Positions 52,540 through 61,360 are shown, counted from the first letter of the stretch. The stretch: DNA of 64,000 nucleotides from an uncultured Eubacteriales bacterium (GCA_949031345.1 CARNVA010000008.1:7750-71749); one strand, 5' to 3'. Notes: generated by a model not told the origin, from the sequence alone. Made by a program: numbers and translations.

Positions 52540-54660
52540 TTAGTTAAGCTCAGAAACTTCTTCAGCTTCAAGTGTAACATCCATTCCCAATTGTTTTCCA
52601 ATTTCCTTTGCAAGAAGTGCTTTCATATCCTCTTCGCTTTCTGCAACAGTCATTTTACCAAAATATGATTTTGATTTATTAACAATCTTTGTGCCGACAA
52701 CTTTTCCGTCTTCGTTTCTAATAGCAACAAGTGCACTAGCTGTAATTGTTGTAGTCTTGCTTTTTTCATCATATCTTGAAGTGCAAGAATATTTAATTGA
52801 AGTAGCACCTTCAACAGTCTCGCCCTTCTCGTTGCTCATTTCACTGGTTTGACCGTCCATGTTTGTAACAAGGTCTTTATCAAAAGCAGTAGCAGAAATT
52901 TGCCCTGGCACTAAGCCGTCCATCATTTGAGAAGTTGTAAGAACACTTACATTTTTTTGCATTGTATAGTTTATAAGGTTGAAATATGGCTTTCTGTTAC
53001 GGCCAACGCATTCAACTAGAATAGAAACTTCACCAGTATTCTTAACATATTCGTTTGAAACTACGCCTACAGCATAACCGCCCTTACCAGCATTGGCAAG
53101 TTTAGAGTTGTATTCCTTAATATCTTCTTTAGTAAACTCAACAGTAGATGTAGGAGCTTTCAAAATGTCTACAATTTCGCCGATTTCGCCCATAGAAACA
53201 CCAGCACCATCAAGCATTGTAGAATAACCCTTTGAAGCATCATTCTTGTAAGAAACAAGTTGATCTTTCAGTTCTGTTATAAGCCCTTTAGTTTCCTCGG
53301 CTTTAGTGATGTTCATATCTGCTTTTGCCTGTTTAAAGTCATTTACAAGCCTAGCATAGTGACAGTCATTAGTAATGTTGCCATTGTTGTCATATTTAAT
53401 GAAGTCTTCAGCATTAAGTCTTGCCTCTTGAACAGCTTTGTGACCTTCAGTCATTTCATTTTTGTCTACTTCTTTGTTGTTTTTAGAAGCGAAGTGTGCA
53501 AAAACCTCTTCTCCGCCAGCTTCGAAAATTCCACTAAGTCTTGAAGCATTTGTCTCAGTTTCAAGAATTGAATCATAACTTGTTTCAATAACTGAAGTGT
53601 CAGATTCCATAACTTGAACAATTCCAGACATAACTTCTGTATTTTCTTTGGCACCTTTTTCATTGATATATCCAGGAAGGAAAATCCCTGTAAGAGTTGC
53701 ACCAATCATAATAAGTGATGCAGTAGTTGCAAGAACAGCTCTTCCAACTTTTGTGCTGATGAAGAATTCTTTTACATTTGATTTTGATTGCTCTTTCAAA
53801 ATTTGTTCGATTTCTTGTTGTGGAGTTGCAAGGTCGCCTTTTTTAACACCTACTTTTGAAGCAAGTTTTTGTCTGTATTGCCCTACAAGCTCTTTTCCAC
53901 TTGGAGTTTTTGAAAATTCATTAAGGAAATCATTGTATTCATTAAGAATATTGACCATGATAGTAGAATAAGCACTCTCATTCTTTTGAGGAGCAACAAC
54001 CTGCTTGCCCTTGGCTTTTTCTTTTTCATATCTTTGCTTAGCAGTGTCATATCTCTTGTCAAAGCTCTTTGCCTTGTCAACAGCTCTTCTAAGTTTTACG
54101 CCGTTTACATCGTTTGCAGTTTCGTTTGAAAGCATAGCGAAACGAGTTGCAAGCTTAGGGAAAACAATGTTGTTGAATACATGAGTGTAAACATCAACTT
54201 TTGTCATAAGCTCTCTCATTTCAAATTCTGACTTTTCAACTTCAACTTTTGCAGCAGCAATCTCTTTTGAAAGAGCAGCTTTCTCTTCTTCAGATTTAGC
54301 TTGCACCTGCTTAACTTCAGCCTTAGCAAGTTTAACTTCCTTTTGAAGATGTTCTTTTTGCTTTTGAGCAAGTCTGTATGCTTCTTTGTTATATTTATAG
54401 TCTTCTGCTTTTTGAGCAGCTTCAAGTTTACTACTTACTTCAACATAACGCTTTTCAAGCTCGCGTGCCTTTGCTTCCATTTCTTGCTTAATAAGAGCGG
54501 CTTCTTCCAAAAGTTTTTGCTTAGCAGAAGCATCTTCTTGTGCTAGAGCAATAAGTTCTTCAGCTTCTTCGCCCCTCTTAAGAAGTTCTTCTTTTTCTCT
54601 TTCAAGGTCTTGAATTTGACCTGCCAAAAACTCTAAGTTTGCGTCCATATTGTTTGCCAT
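52540..54660 (-). CDS. Large membrane protein with long N-terminal coiled coil, 706 aa
   Basis: Residues ~8-165 form a heptad-rich coiled coil (Glu/Ala/Lys/Leu). A second helical region reaches ~310, followed by one membrane segment (about 312-335, AVLATTASLIMIGATLTGIF). The remaining ~370 residues would be outside: helical, then strand-rich with Thr/Ser/Lys near the end. Topology thus puts a coiled coil inside and a large domain outside, as in signalling or scaffolding proteins; no family recognised. SD AGGAGG. Promoter TTGACA-17-TATAAT. Confidence 0.65.
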   Translation of the reverse strand: MANNMDANLEFLAGQIQDLEREKEELLKRGEEAEELIALAQEDASAKQKLLEEAALIKQEMEAKARELEKRYVEVSSKLEAAQKAEDYKYNKEAYRLAQKQKEHLQKEVKLAKAEVKQVQAKSEEEKAALSKEIAAAKVEVEKSEFEMRELMTKVDVYTHVFNNIVFPKLATRFAMLSNETANDVNGVKLRRAVDKAKSFDKRYDTAKQRYEKEKAKGKQVVAPQKNESAYSTIMVNILNEYNDFLNEFSKTPSGKELVGQYRQKLASKVGVKKGDLATPQQEIEQILKEQSKSNVKEFFISTKVGRAVLATTASLIMIGATLTGIFLPGYINEKGAKENTEVMSGIVQVMESDTSVIETSYDSILETETNASRLSGIFEAGGEEVFAHFASKNNKEVDKNEMTEGHKAVQEARLNAEDFIKYDNNGNITNDCHYARLVNDFKQAKADMNITKAEETKGLITELKDQLVSYKNDASKGYSTMLDGAGVSMGEIGEIVDILKAPTSTVEFTKEDIKEYNSKLANAGKGGYAVGVVSNEYVKNTGEVSILVECVGRNRKPYFNLINYTMQKNVSVLTTSQMMDGLVPGQISATAFDKDLVTNMDGQTSEMSNEKGETVEGATSIKYSCTSRYDEKSKTTTITASALVAIRNEDGKVVGTKIVNKSKSYFGKMTVAESEEDMKALLAKEIGKQLGMDVTLEAEEVSELN

Positions 54661-54688
54661 GAGTGTAATCCTCCTTTATCTTACTTAT

Positions 54689-54717
54689 ATTATACTCTAG
54701 AAAAAAAGAGATGTCAA
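54689..54717 (-). promoter_or_regulatory. Promoter of the 706-aa membrane protein
   Basis: Minus strand: TTGACA (54712-54717), 17 nt, TATAAT (54689-54694), near-perfect consensus. Confidence 0.8.
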
Positions 54718-55111
54718 TAGTGAATTTAAAAAAAATTGCCAAAAGCAGCAAAATAAGGCTCGAAAAATGGAGCTGATATTTTTGCGGAATTAAATTCTCA
54801 TCAGCAAAAACAACTATATTTGGTCAAAATCACTATATCCCTTATAAAATCAAGGCATATATAGTATTTATTATATAATATTATTTTAATTTTAGTCATA
54901 TTATAATAATTAAAAATATTTTTTTCTATTTTAATAAAATCCTGCATTATTTCACTCTTCGATCTATCTCATGCTCACTTTTGCCCATTTGTGTTTTGAT
55001 AAATTTAAACAGCGCAAAATAAGCGCTGCTTTCAAGCTATTTTGAAATTTAATGTTAATTATACTAAATATAAAAAGGAATTATAAAAATAAAAAAAGGG
55101 GTTTCCCTTTC
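54718..55111. other. AT-rich intergenic region with weak terminators
   Basis: No gene is visible. Two minus-strand stems can end the HD-hydrolase transcript: AAAGGG-AAA-CCCCTTT followed by T near 55092-55108, and CAGCGC-TTATTTT-GCGCTG near 55012-55030. Confidence 0.45.
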
Positions 55112-55696
55112 TTAATTTTCGCATTTCTCATCAAGATAAGTCGCTGTCAAATCTGCCACATGAAGCAGAAAGCAGATTGGATATTTATAATAAACATCAG
55201 CCATCATGAAACTTCCATTTTTTGCCCTTATGTCATATTCGCCCATGTGCCAATTGATAGCCAGGGCTTCTTCGCGAGTAAGTTTAATAAAGGCAGACAA
55301 AATATAAACCGACTTTTCACCATGCCCATAAGGCAGACTGTCTTCATAGCGGAAATATGGACGCTGCTCCCATTTTCCATCAACTTTGACATTCTTAAAG
55401 TCTTCGATATAGGTGTTCACCTTGCAAACATCATGCAAAAGCCCCATGATAGCCACACTCTCTGGCGAAACTTTCTTGCCCCAGTCGTCACCGTATTCAG
55501 CTTGCAAAAGTTTGACAAATCTTTTGTAAACATTGATGGAATGTTGGCATAAGCCCCCTCTATAATTTGAATGCCTTCTTCCACTTGCTGGCGCAACAAA
55601 AAAGTCAGACTTTTCAAGCCAGTCCACCAACTTGTCGGCGCCATCTCTGTCAACATTGTCATAAAAAATCTCTAAAAATTCATCTCTTGAATCCAT
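55112..55696 (-). CDS. HD-domain phosphohydrolase, 194 aa
   Basis: Metal-binding residues of the HD superfamily are visible: GGLCQHSINVYKR, then the HD pair in GLLHDVCKVN, a later His-containing INWHMGEYD, and Asp in LLHVADLTA. Such short cytoplasmic HD proteins hydrolyse nucleotides or phosphoesters; the substrate is unknown. ATG 55696 with GAGGTGG is preferred over the start 75 nt upstream. A promoter TTGGAA-17-TATACT lies at 55788-55816. Confidence 0.82.
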   Translation of the reverse strand: MDSRDEFLEIFYDNVDRDGADKLVDWLEKSDFFVAPASGRRHSNYRGGLCQHSINVYKRFVKLLQAEYGDDWGKKVSPESVAIMGLLHDVCKVNTYIEDFKNVKVDGKWEQRPYFRYEDSLPYGHGEKSVYILSAFIKLTREEALAINWHMGEYDIRAKNGSFMMADVYYKYPICFLLHVADLTATYLDEKCEN

Positions 55697-55787
55697 AACC
55701 ACCTCATAAAAAAAGCCATTTTGTTTTGAAGAAAGATTTTTATACTTAGTGTAATACTCTCCCCTTCTCAAAACACTTTCTATATGG

Positions 55788-55816
55788 AGTATACAATAAT
55801 TATTTCTTTATTCCAA
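55788..55816 (-). promoter_or_regulatory. Promoter of the HD-hydrolase gene
   Basis: Minus strand: TTGGAA (55811-55816), 17 nt, TATACT (55788-55793). Confidence 0.55.
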
Positions 55817-56045
55817 ACAAAATGCCTAATATGTGATTTTTTATTATTAAAATATTTTTTAAATCCATCCTCTTCTTATGCAAACTATGCAAATTTTTCA
55901 CCATGCGTATTATCCGCCTTTTGTTATTACTTTAAATCCCAAAAAACTGCAGGCTAGCAAATTATCTACTTGCCATGATAAATATTTAAATTGCACATAT
56001 TTTGCTCACCAAAATGCTTGCATATTAAATCAACAAACAGCTAAG

Positions 56046-56363
56046 TTAAACAATGCTTCTGAAAGACTGCTCTCTTTCAATCTGGCTTTTCGCTTTCAAA
56101 TATTTTTCCATGGTTTCAAGCAGATATTTTTCTCTTCCCTTTTCATCAAGCATAAGAATTTTCTTGTCATCCATCAAAAGCTTAAGAGGGTTTCTGCTCG
56201 CCTTCTCATCAGCCAAAATATTGCGCACTTTTCCCACAAACTCAGTGTCGTCATCACTTATCACCTTAATTCTTGCGTCATAATAAGACTGACCAAGCCC
56301 CTTGTTTATCATTCTATTTTTTGCCTTCATAGCCAAAACTTTAAGCATATTGTTTTTCATCAT
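56046..56363 (-). CDS. Small unknown protein, intact member of a two-copy family, 105 aa
   Basis: SD AAGGAGG lies 3 nt before the first of two adjacent ATGs; the second is better spaced. A basic N-terminal helix is followed by ARIKVISDDD, then NPLKLLMDDKKILMLDEKGR and a C-terminal helix with EKYLKAKSQIERE. A homologue at 60809-61110 keeps the same order but is broken, so selection has kept this copy. No family recognised. The two copies also share upstream sequence, including GTCGAATTTTGT. Confidence 0.6.
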   Translation of the reverse strand: MMKNNMLKVLAMKAKNRMINKGLGQSYYDARIKVISDDDTEFVGKVRNILADEKASRNPLKLLMDDKKILMLDEKGREKYLLETMEKYLKAKSQIEREQSFRSIV

Positions 56364-56884
56364 AACCTCCTTCTTAAATACACTTATAATCTTGTTTTTA
56401 CTTTGCCATATCTTACAACAGTTTCTCCAATCATTCTCCTATTACAACAAATTCCTGGAAGCAAGTTTGCGCTATTTGTAAAAATACTTATATATTATAC
56501 AAGATTAAAAATGATAAGTAAACAATATAAATGTTGAAATTTGTGTAAAAGTGTCGAATTTTGTTGGACTATGTTGCAATTTGTAGAATAAATCAATATA
56601 TTGAGACAAAACAGCCTCAATGATGCCATATCTAGTTAAACAAAATCTATAAATCAGATAAAAGATTTAATTCTTCAACAAAATTTCAAAAAATCGCCTC
56701 TTTTAAAAAGCCATTTTTCACAAATAATTATAAAATTAAATTTCACTTTTGCCAATGCAAAAAAATGAAGATTTTGCGTGATTTGCGTCGAAAAAAACAA
56801 AAAAAAGTTGAAAATAACATCAACCTTTTTTAATCACTTTTTATTACTTTAAAAAAATCTAAAAAATATCAAACGCCCAAATTT
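56364..56884. other. Intergenic region upstream of the 105-aa gene
   Basis: No gene is visible. It holds the presumed minus-strand promoter (TTTACT-17-TATAAT near 56495-56525) and a segment (GAAATTTGTGTAAAAGTGTC, then GAATTTTGT, near 56536-56566) repeated upstream of the broken homologue at 61268-61300. Confidence 0.45.
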
Positions 56885-57215
56885 AAATATCTCTTTCTTC
56901 AGGCTCAAAATCTTCTTTTTCTATTTGTGTATATTTTCACTGCAGGCAAACAGCTTTCCAAACTCTTTTTTATAAAGCAAATCCAAAAGCTTATATTCTT
57001 GATAGCTTACACTTTCCTCTATGCCTTCATTTGTTTAATATTCATCAATCTTAAACTCAATCTTGTTTCCTTCCAAAAGGTCTTATTTTATATCCTCACC
57101 GCTCTTTTTTGCAAGCGTTTCTCTTACAGCCTTCAGAATAAATCTAAGCTGATTTAAGGTACTTTCTTTTAAAACATACCGCAAGCATTTTCCCCACAAC
57201 CACTCTTGATCTTTA
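56885..57215 (-). pseudogene. Decayed gene, about 105 codons with two TAA stops and a late frameshift
   Basis: Reading the minus strand from ~57212 gives a fluent protein frame: KDQEWLWGKCLRYVL, then LNQLRFILKAVRETLAKKSG, a TAA, DLLEGNKIEFKIDEY, a TAA, TNEGIEESVSYQEYKLLDLL and KKEFGKLFACSEN. After a one-base shift it ends with QIEKEDFEPEERDI and TAA. Both internal TAAs could derive from CAA by single C-to-T changes. No start codon is evident. The function of the ancestor is unknown. Confidence 0.55.
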
Positions 57216-57223
57216 ATTAAAAA

Positions 57224-57290
57224 TTAAACTTTAAGATGAATTATTAAAACCACTTCAAAAGACAGTATAATCTTCAATCTTAAAGTTTAA
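57224..57290. repeat. 14-bp perfect inverted repeat
   Basis: TTAAACTTTAAGAT (57224-57237) and ATCTTAAAGTTTAA (57277-57290) pair around a 39-nt loop, just downstream of the gene at 57314. It may act as a 3' hairpin or terminator. Confidence 0.5.
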
Positions 57291-57313
57291 TCGATTTTAT
57301 TTATTAAATTTTT

Positions 57314-57925
57314 TTAGTCATCAATACTTGGAAGCTCTACTTCATCCTCTTCAAAGCCTTCAAGCTCTGGGAATGGACTGCAAAGCTTATTCAATTTTTG
57401 TATTCTTTCAGAAATATCATTTATATCTTCATCAATTTCTTTTTTTCTTAATTTTGAACCATGCAATACAACCCCCATCGCTGAAACAGTTGTTGCCAAA
57501 CCAAGATAATTTATAGAGCTGAAAACTCTTGTTGTCGTTTTTGTTGCAGCTGCACGCGACTCAAAATCTCCTAAAGCCTCTTTTTGCTCTTCACTGCCCT
57601 TCTCTTCAATGTATTTCTCTACACCATCATTCTTAAGCTCGTCAAACTTAATAATATATTCATCGTTTGTAATTTCTTTATTATTCAAAGCCTGGTCTAT
57701 AGAAAGCTTTTCATCTTGAAAATATTCTTGATACTGTGCAGTAGCAGAAACAGTGTCTAAATAATCAGCTTTTTTGTTATTGTTGGAAATGCTAACACTT
57801 AAAGCACTTATATTACCTATTAAACTTAAGAGAGCAATGCCTAATCCTGTAAATGACAAAATGCGTCCTATTTTAAAAATCTGCTTACTGTTTTTAACCG
57901 TTCCATTATTATTCTTTTTTGCCAT
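57314..57925 (-). CDS. Two-TM protein, paralogue A of a three-member family, 203 aa
   Basis: ATG 57925 with GGAG 7 nt upstream. Layout: basic N-terminus, TM1 (about 22-45), a ~90-residue helical loop with YQEYFQDEKLSIDQALNNKE, an EYIIKFDELK segment and GSEEQKEAL, TM2 (about 133-155), and an acidic tail. Paralogues B (58737) and C (59482) share the loop pattern. The loop would be outside. No known family. Own promoter TTGACT-17-TATAAT. Confidence 0.6.
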   Translation of the reverse strand: MAKKNNNGTVKNSKQIFKIGRILSFTGLGIALLSLIGNISALSVSISNNNKKADYLDTVSATAQYQEYFQDEKLSIDQALNNKEITNDEYIIKFDELKNDGVEKYIEEKGSEEQKEALGDFESRAAATKTTTRVFSSINYLGLATTVSAMGVVLHGSKLRKKEIDEDINDISERIQKLNKLCSPFPELEGFEEDEVELPSIDD

Positions 57926-57955
57926 AACCATTCTCCATCCTGCTTTTGTAGAGCC

Positions 57956-57984
57956 ATTATAACACACTCTCCACAGTAAGTCAA
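57956..57984 (-). promoter_or_regulatory. Promoter of paralogue A
   Basis: Minus strand: TTGACT (57979-57984), 17 nt, TATAAT (57956-57961). The same boxes and a similar GTG-containing spacer precede paralogue B. Confidence 0.75.
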
Positions 57985-58203
57985 TATCCCTTAAAAACTT
58001 TTTCCTTCAGTGAAGTTTTGGCAACATGGCTTTGGGCGATCGCCGCACCCAATAAACCTAAATCAACTTAAACATTATGAATATAAATTACTACGGCCAA
58101 ATGCAAACTAAGATAATCCCGTTTATTCCATGATTTAAATAAAATGGTGAAAATATTAAAAAAAGATATAATTTTGGCTTTTTTAAGGATTTTTTTAAAT
58201 ATT

Positions 58204-58455
58204 TTAAGAAATTTTTGTGTTTTTAAGCTCTTTTATATATCTTTGCGTAATTCTTTTCATATATTCTCTGCGTTCATTTTCTGTCATTTGCAAGAGCGCA
58301 TTTGCGTCATACAAACATGAATAATCTTTCTTGCCCTCTTCTATTGACGACACCTTCGCTTGAAACTCATGATCACTGTCATCCTTATATTCAAGGTTTT
58401 TGCTGCTGCGTTGCAGCTTTAAACTATCAAAAAATCGTTTAAAAATTCAGCTCAT
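58204..58455 (-). pseudogene. Small gene with UGA at codon 3, about 83 codons
   Basis: From ATG 58455 the frame reads M-S-stop (TGA, 58447-58449), then IFKRFFDSLKLQRSSKNLEY and on for 80 codons to TAA 58204. The context (GAGGATGGATAA before ATG; TTGCAA-17-TATAAT promoter) looks functional, and a Trp (TGG) at codon 3 would give a natural start. Sense codon use downstream is normal. It is a recent nonsense mutation, readthrough or sequence error. Function unknown; charged helical protein. Confidence 0.5.
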
Positions 58456-58490
58456 TTATCCATCCTCATCCAATAAAAATCAACAAAAAT

Positions 58491-58519
58491 ATTATAGAGA
58501 ATTTTGCCGAATATTGCAA
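58491..58519 (-). promoter_or_regulatory. Promoter of the UGA-interrupted small gene
   Basis: Minus strand: TTGCAA (58514-58519), 17 nt, TATAAT (58491-58496). Confidence 0.65.
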
Positions 58520-58672
58520 TTTATTAAGTAGTGTTATTCTGTCGAAATCAGGTAAATTGCAGCGTTTTTTGTCGAATGAATTTTATAGTTAAAGCCTATT
58601 TAATATTTGTTCAAAACGAGCGTTTAAAAACACCATTATATTATTTCCAATCAAAGAAAATAACCGACAAAC

Positions 58673-58700
58673 AAAAAAAGATGCCAATAAAACATCTTTT
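58673..58700 (-). terminator. Terminator of paralogue B
   Basis: AAAGATG and CATCTTT pair on the minus strand and are followed by TTTTTG. Confidence 0.65.
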
Positions 58701-58736
58701 AAATTATTAAATTTGATGATTAAACAATTAAAAACA

Positions 58737-59258
58737 TTATTCCATATTATTGTCTTCTTCAATCTCTTCTGGATATTGTTTTTTAATTTTTTCAAAGGTT
58801 GCACCCGCTGCAATAAGAGCTGCGAAAGTCGTAGTCATTCCAGCACCTACTACGCCAAGTCCACCATTAAAAACCTTTTCAGTTTTTTCAATTTCAACGT
58901 TATGGTGTTGCAACTCTGCCTTTTCTTCCGCTGATCCAAAAGCCTCAATATAATCTTCTTTCGCATTTTTCTCAAGTTTATCAAAAGCTAATTTATAACC
59001 ATCTATATCAAGCTCGCCACTAAGAAAGGCATCATCAAGCTTTGATTTTTCATCTGCGAAATACTCTTGATAGGCAGCAACATTTACAGTTTCTTCAATA
59101 TAATCATTTTTCTTACCTTGTGCAATATTGTCTGCAGTCAATCCACCAGTCATTCCAGCAAGTCCAAGAATCATTATGCCCATTCCTGTAATAGCAGCAA
59201 TAATTCCTGCCTTATACATTTTTACAGCTTTCAAGAATCCTTCATCATTATTTTTCAT
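58737..59258 (-). CDS. Two-TM protein, paralogue B, 173 aa
   Basis: ATG 59258, 9 nt after AAAGG, is better spaced than the ATG three codons earlier. TM1 at about 16-40 (Gly-rich), loop with YQEYFADEKSKLDDAFLSGE, KLAFDKLEKN and GSAEEKAEL, TM2 near 125-148, and a short acidic tail. The loop aligns with paralogues A and C while the membrane segments differ. Possibly a cell-envelope sensor or structural protein; no evidence decides. Promoter TTGACT-17-TATAAT. Confidence 0.6.
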   Translation of the reverse strand: MKNNDEGFLKAVKMYKAGIIAAITGMGIMILGLAGMTGGLTADNIAQGKKNDYIEETVNVAAYQEYFADEKSKLDDAFLSGELDIDGYKLAFDKLEKNAKEDYIEAFGSAEEKAELQHHNVEIEKTEKVFNGGLGVVGAGMTTTFAALIAAGATFEKIKKQYPEEIEEDNNME

Positions 59259-59355
59259 ATTATTCATCCTTTATTTTTATTAAAAAGCATTATTTAAAAA
59301 AACTGTCTCAAACCAGCACAATCAATTATCAATGCTCTTCTTTGCTTTCATTTTT

Positions 59356-59384
59356 ATTATACTACACCTCACTCATTAAGTCAA
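59356..59384 (-). promoter_or_regulatory. Promoter of paralogue B
   Basis: Minus strand: TTGACT (59379-59384), 17 nt, TATAAT (59356-59361). Confidence 0.75.
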
Positions 59385-59435
59385 TACTCATTTTTATAAA
59401 ACCGATGTTAAATTTGGCTGAAATTTGAAATAATA

Positions 59436-59454
59436 AACGGCAATTTATGCCGCT
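59436..59454 (-). terminator. Terminator of paralogue C
   Basis: CGGCA-TAAAT-TGCCG on the minus strand followed by TTTATTATTT. Confidence 0.6.
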
Positions 59455-59481
59455 TTAATATTATAATTTTTAGCAAAATTA

Positions 59482-60063
59482 TTATTTCTCATCAGACTCT
59501 TCATTCTCATAAATGTCTGGAAGAACTTCTTCATCTTCACCAAAATATTCCGCCATCTTAGTAGTCTCTTTGCTGTACTCACTTTCTTTATTTTCTCCCA
59601 AAAACATAAGCCCCACTCCTGCACAACCACCAATCACAGAAAGTGCTCCTAAACTTCCTCCAATGCTGTAGGCAACCTTATCAAGAGTCGTCTTTTTTTG
59701 TTCAAAGTAGTCTCTTCTATCTTTCTGTTCATCGCTTCCAAACTCGGCAATATAAGAAAGCACAGCTTTATCTTTAAGCTCGTCAAACTGCATCTGATAA
59801 TTTTCAACTGTTAATTCCTTAGCGGCCAACATATCGTCCAGTTTTGCTTTTTCTCCGTCAAAATAAACTTGATAGCCTTCAGTTGCTCTCACCTCATCAA
59901 GAAATTGTTGATTTTGACTTTCAATTGGCACATAAAATCCAAGCGAGCCTAAAAGCCACAGTTGTGATAATGCAAAACATCCAGCTGCTGCAAAAGAAAG
60001 TATAGCTCCAATTTTAAACATCTTACTTGTTTTCAGCAAACCCAATCTTTCCGCTAATCCCAT
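59482..60063 (-). CDS. Two-TM protein, paralogue C, 193 aa
   Basis: ATG 60063 with AAAGGAG 5 nt upstream. TM1 at about 18-42, loop with YQVYFDGEKAKLDDMLAAKE, NYQMQFDELKDK and GSDEQKDRR, TM2 at about 127-150, and an acidic C-terminus with repeated EDEE/NEE. Same architecture as A and B. Unlike them, its leader carries three 15-bp repeats, and its promoter is less typical (TTGGCG-18-TATTAT), so it may be regulated separately. Confidence 0.6.
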   Translation of the reverse strand: MGLAERLGLLKTSKMFKIGAILSFAAAGCFALSQLWLLGSLGFYVPIESQNQQFLDEVRATEGYQVYFDGEKAKLDDMLAAKELTVENYQMQFDELKDKAVLSYIAEFGSDEQKDRRDYFEQKKTTLDKVAYSIGGSLGALSVIGGCAGVGLMFLGENKESEYSKETTKMAEYFGEDEEVLPDIYENEESDEK

Positions 60064-60077
60064 ATTTTCTCCTTTCA

Positions 60078-60116
60078 AATTACACTAATTATAATTACAC
60101 TCTTTATAATTACACT
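60078..60116. repeat. Three 15-bp spaced repeats in the leader of paralogue C
   Basis: AATTACACT occurs at 60078, 60093 and 60108, exactly 15 bp apart, between the presumed transcript start and the SD. Such spaced repeats often bind a regulator. Confidence 0.6.
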
Positions 60117-60191
60117 TATTACTTATAATACTATTCGGGTTATTTTCTCGCCAACCACTAAAATAGAATTTATTTATAAAGCGAAATAACC

Positions 60192-60602
60192 TCAAACCTC
60201 TTTGTCAAAATTATCAACAGTTTGACAAATATCCTCTTCTTTAATAATCTTTTTTGCTTTAATAGGCTTTTTTGATGCTTTAATTTTATATAAAGTAACC
60301 TCACCATCTAAATAATCGAAATAATCAATAACTGAAGCACCATTTACTAGCTTAAGCGAAAACCCAACAGCATTCTTTGCCAACTCAGGTGGCACCATTT
60401 TCAAAATCTCACCCTTGGTGTCATTATAATCGCCTTTATAGCCTATTGCTTTCAACTTAACTGGACATTTACAAATAGGGACAATCTTGCCTCTAAGCCT
60501 AATTTGGGACATACTCGTGGCGTTTCTCACTCTCTGACTATCATCAATCTGATAAAGAGTATAACCTATTGGCCCTCTTTTCACATAGTATAAATTTTTC
60601 AT
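60192..60602 (-). CDS. Unknown small protein with Lys-rich tail, 136 aa
   Basis: SD AGAGG lies 4 nt before the ATG. The protein is beta-rich and basic, with a Cys pair at ICKCPVKLKAIGY near residue 45-55 and KASKKPIKAKKIIK near the end. No membrane segment, no family recognised. It sits alone between the paralogue C promoter and the broken 105-aa homologue. The Lys-rich end could bind nucleic acid or ribosomes; that is only a guess. Confidence 0.5.
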   Translation of the reverse strand: MKNLYYVKRGPIGYTLYQIDDSQRVRNATSMSQIRLRGKIVPICKCPVKLKAIGYKGDYNDTKGEILKMVPPELAKNAVGFSLKLVNGASVIDYFDYLDGEVTLYKIKASKKPIKAKKIIKEEDICQTVDNFDKEV

Positions 60603-60764
60603 CTTTCCTCTGCTGTATATTTTAACATAAAATTAAGCACTTTTCAATAGCAATTGCAGTTTTTTTCAAAATTAGACCCTCATTTCTTTCAATCTTACAG
60701 TTTACAACTTAAACCATAATACTTTTGATGTATTTTCCATCTTTTTTTATTCACAAAATGCAAA

Positions 60765-60787
60765 TAAAAAACACGAGCAAGCTCGTG
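60765..60787 (-). terminator. Terminator downstream of the broken homologue
   Basis: CACGAGC-TT-GCTCGTG on the minus strand followed by TTTTTTATTT; a compact strong hairpin. Confidence 0.7.
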
Positions 60788-60808
60788 GTCTTTTGATTAA
60801 ATATATTT

Positions 60809-61110
60809 TTAGTTGCCGGCAAACAAGCCTTCTCTTTCTATCATTGACTTAGCTTTAAGATATTTCTCCATAGTTTCAAATAAATATCTTTCTCTTCCTT
60901 TTTCGTCAAGCTTTAAAATTTTTCTGTCATCCATCAAATACTTAAGTGGATTTTTACATTTGACATCACTTGCCAGAATGGCGCACCTTATCAGTAAAAT
61001 CATTATCGTTTTCTCTGATTATCTTAATTCTTATATCCAAATTTGAGTTATTGTTTCCTTTGCTTAGCAGTCTATTTTTCGCTTTTATCGCCAAATCTTT
61101 CAAAAGCATA
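60809..61110 (-). pseudogene. Broken homologue of the 105-aa gene at 56046
   Basis: The minus strand keeps SD AAAGGAGG, but the ATG expected after it is gone (AAATTAAAAATAGT instead of ATGATGAAAAAC). The frame then gives LAIKAKNRLLSKG and DIRIKIIREND up to KVRH, where a one- or two-base change shifts it. The second frame carries ILASDVKCKNPLKYLMDDRK and GRERYLFETMEKYLKAKSM to the stop. Compared with the intact copy this shows start loss and frameshift. Confidence 0.7.
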
Positions 61111-61360
61111 CTATTTTTAATTTAACCTCCTTTCTTAAAATTTCTTGTATTTTTTACAACTGCTAAACGACTTATTTCTCAAAACTCTCTCAAAAAATAA
61201 GTTTTTTCTACAATTAGTAACATACCTTTATATTATACACAATATATAGTAAAAATCAAGTTTCAATTATGGTGAAATTTGTAAAAGCTAGTCGAATTTT
61301 GTAGATTTTTCTTTTATTTTTCAATATATTCTTTGCTATAAAAAAGTCAGCCATCCGCAT
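61111..61360. other. Intergenic region sharing sequence with 56380-56570
   Basis: No gene is visible. It contains TATATTATACA-like and GAAATTTGTAAAAGCTAGTC plus GAATTTTGTAG segments that resemble those upstream of the intact homologue, showing that regulatory sequence was duplicated with the gene. Confidence 0.45.

Noticed and set aside
55878..56537. A 219-codon plus-strand ORF
   Set aside because: No start signal, unusual amino acid make-up, and it covers the well-formed 105-aa minus-strand gene that has a homologue elsewhere.
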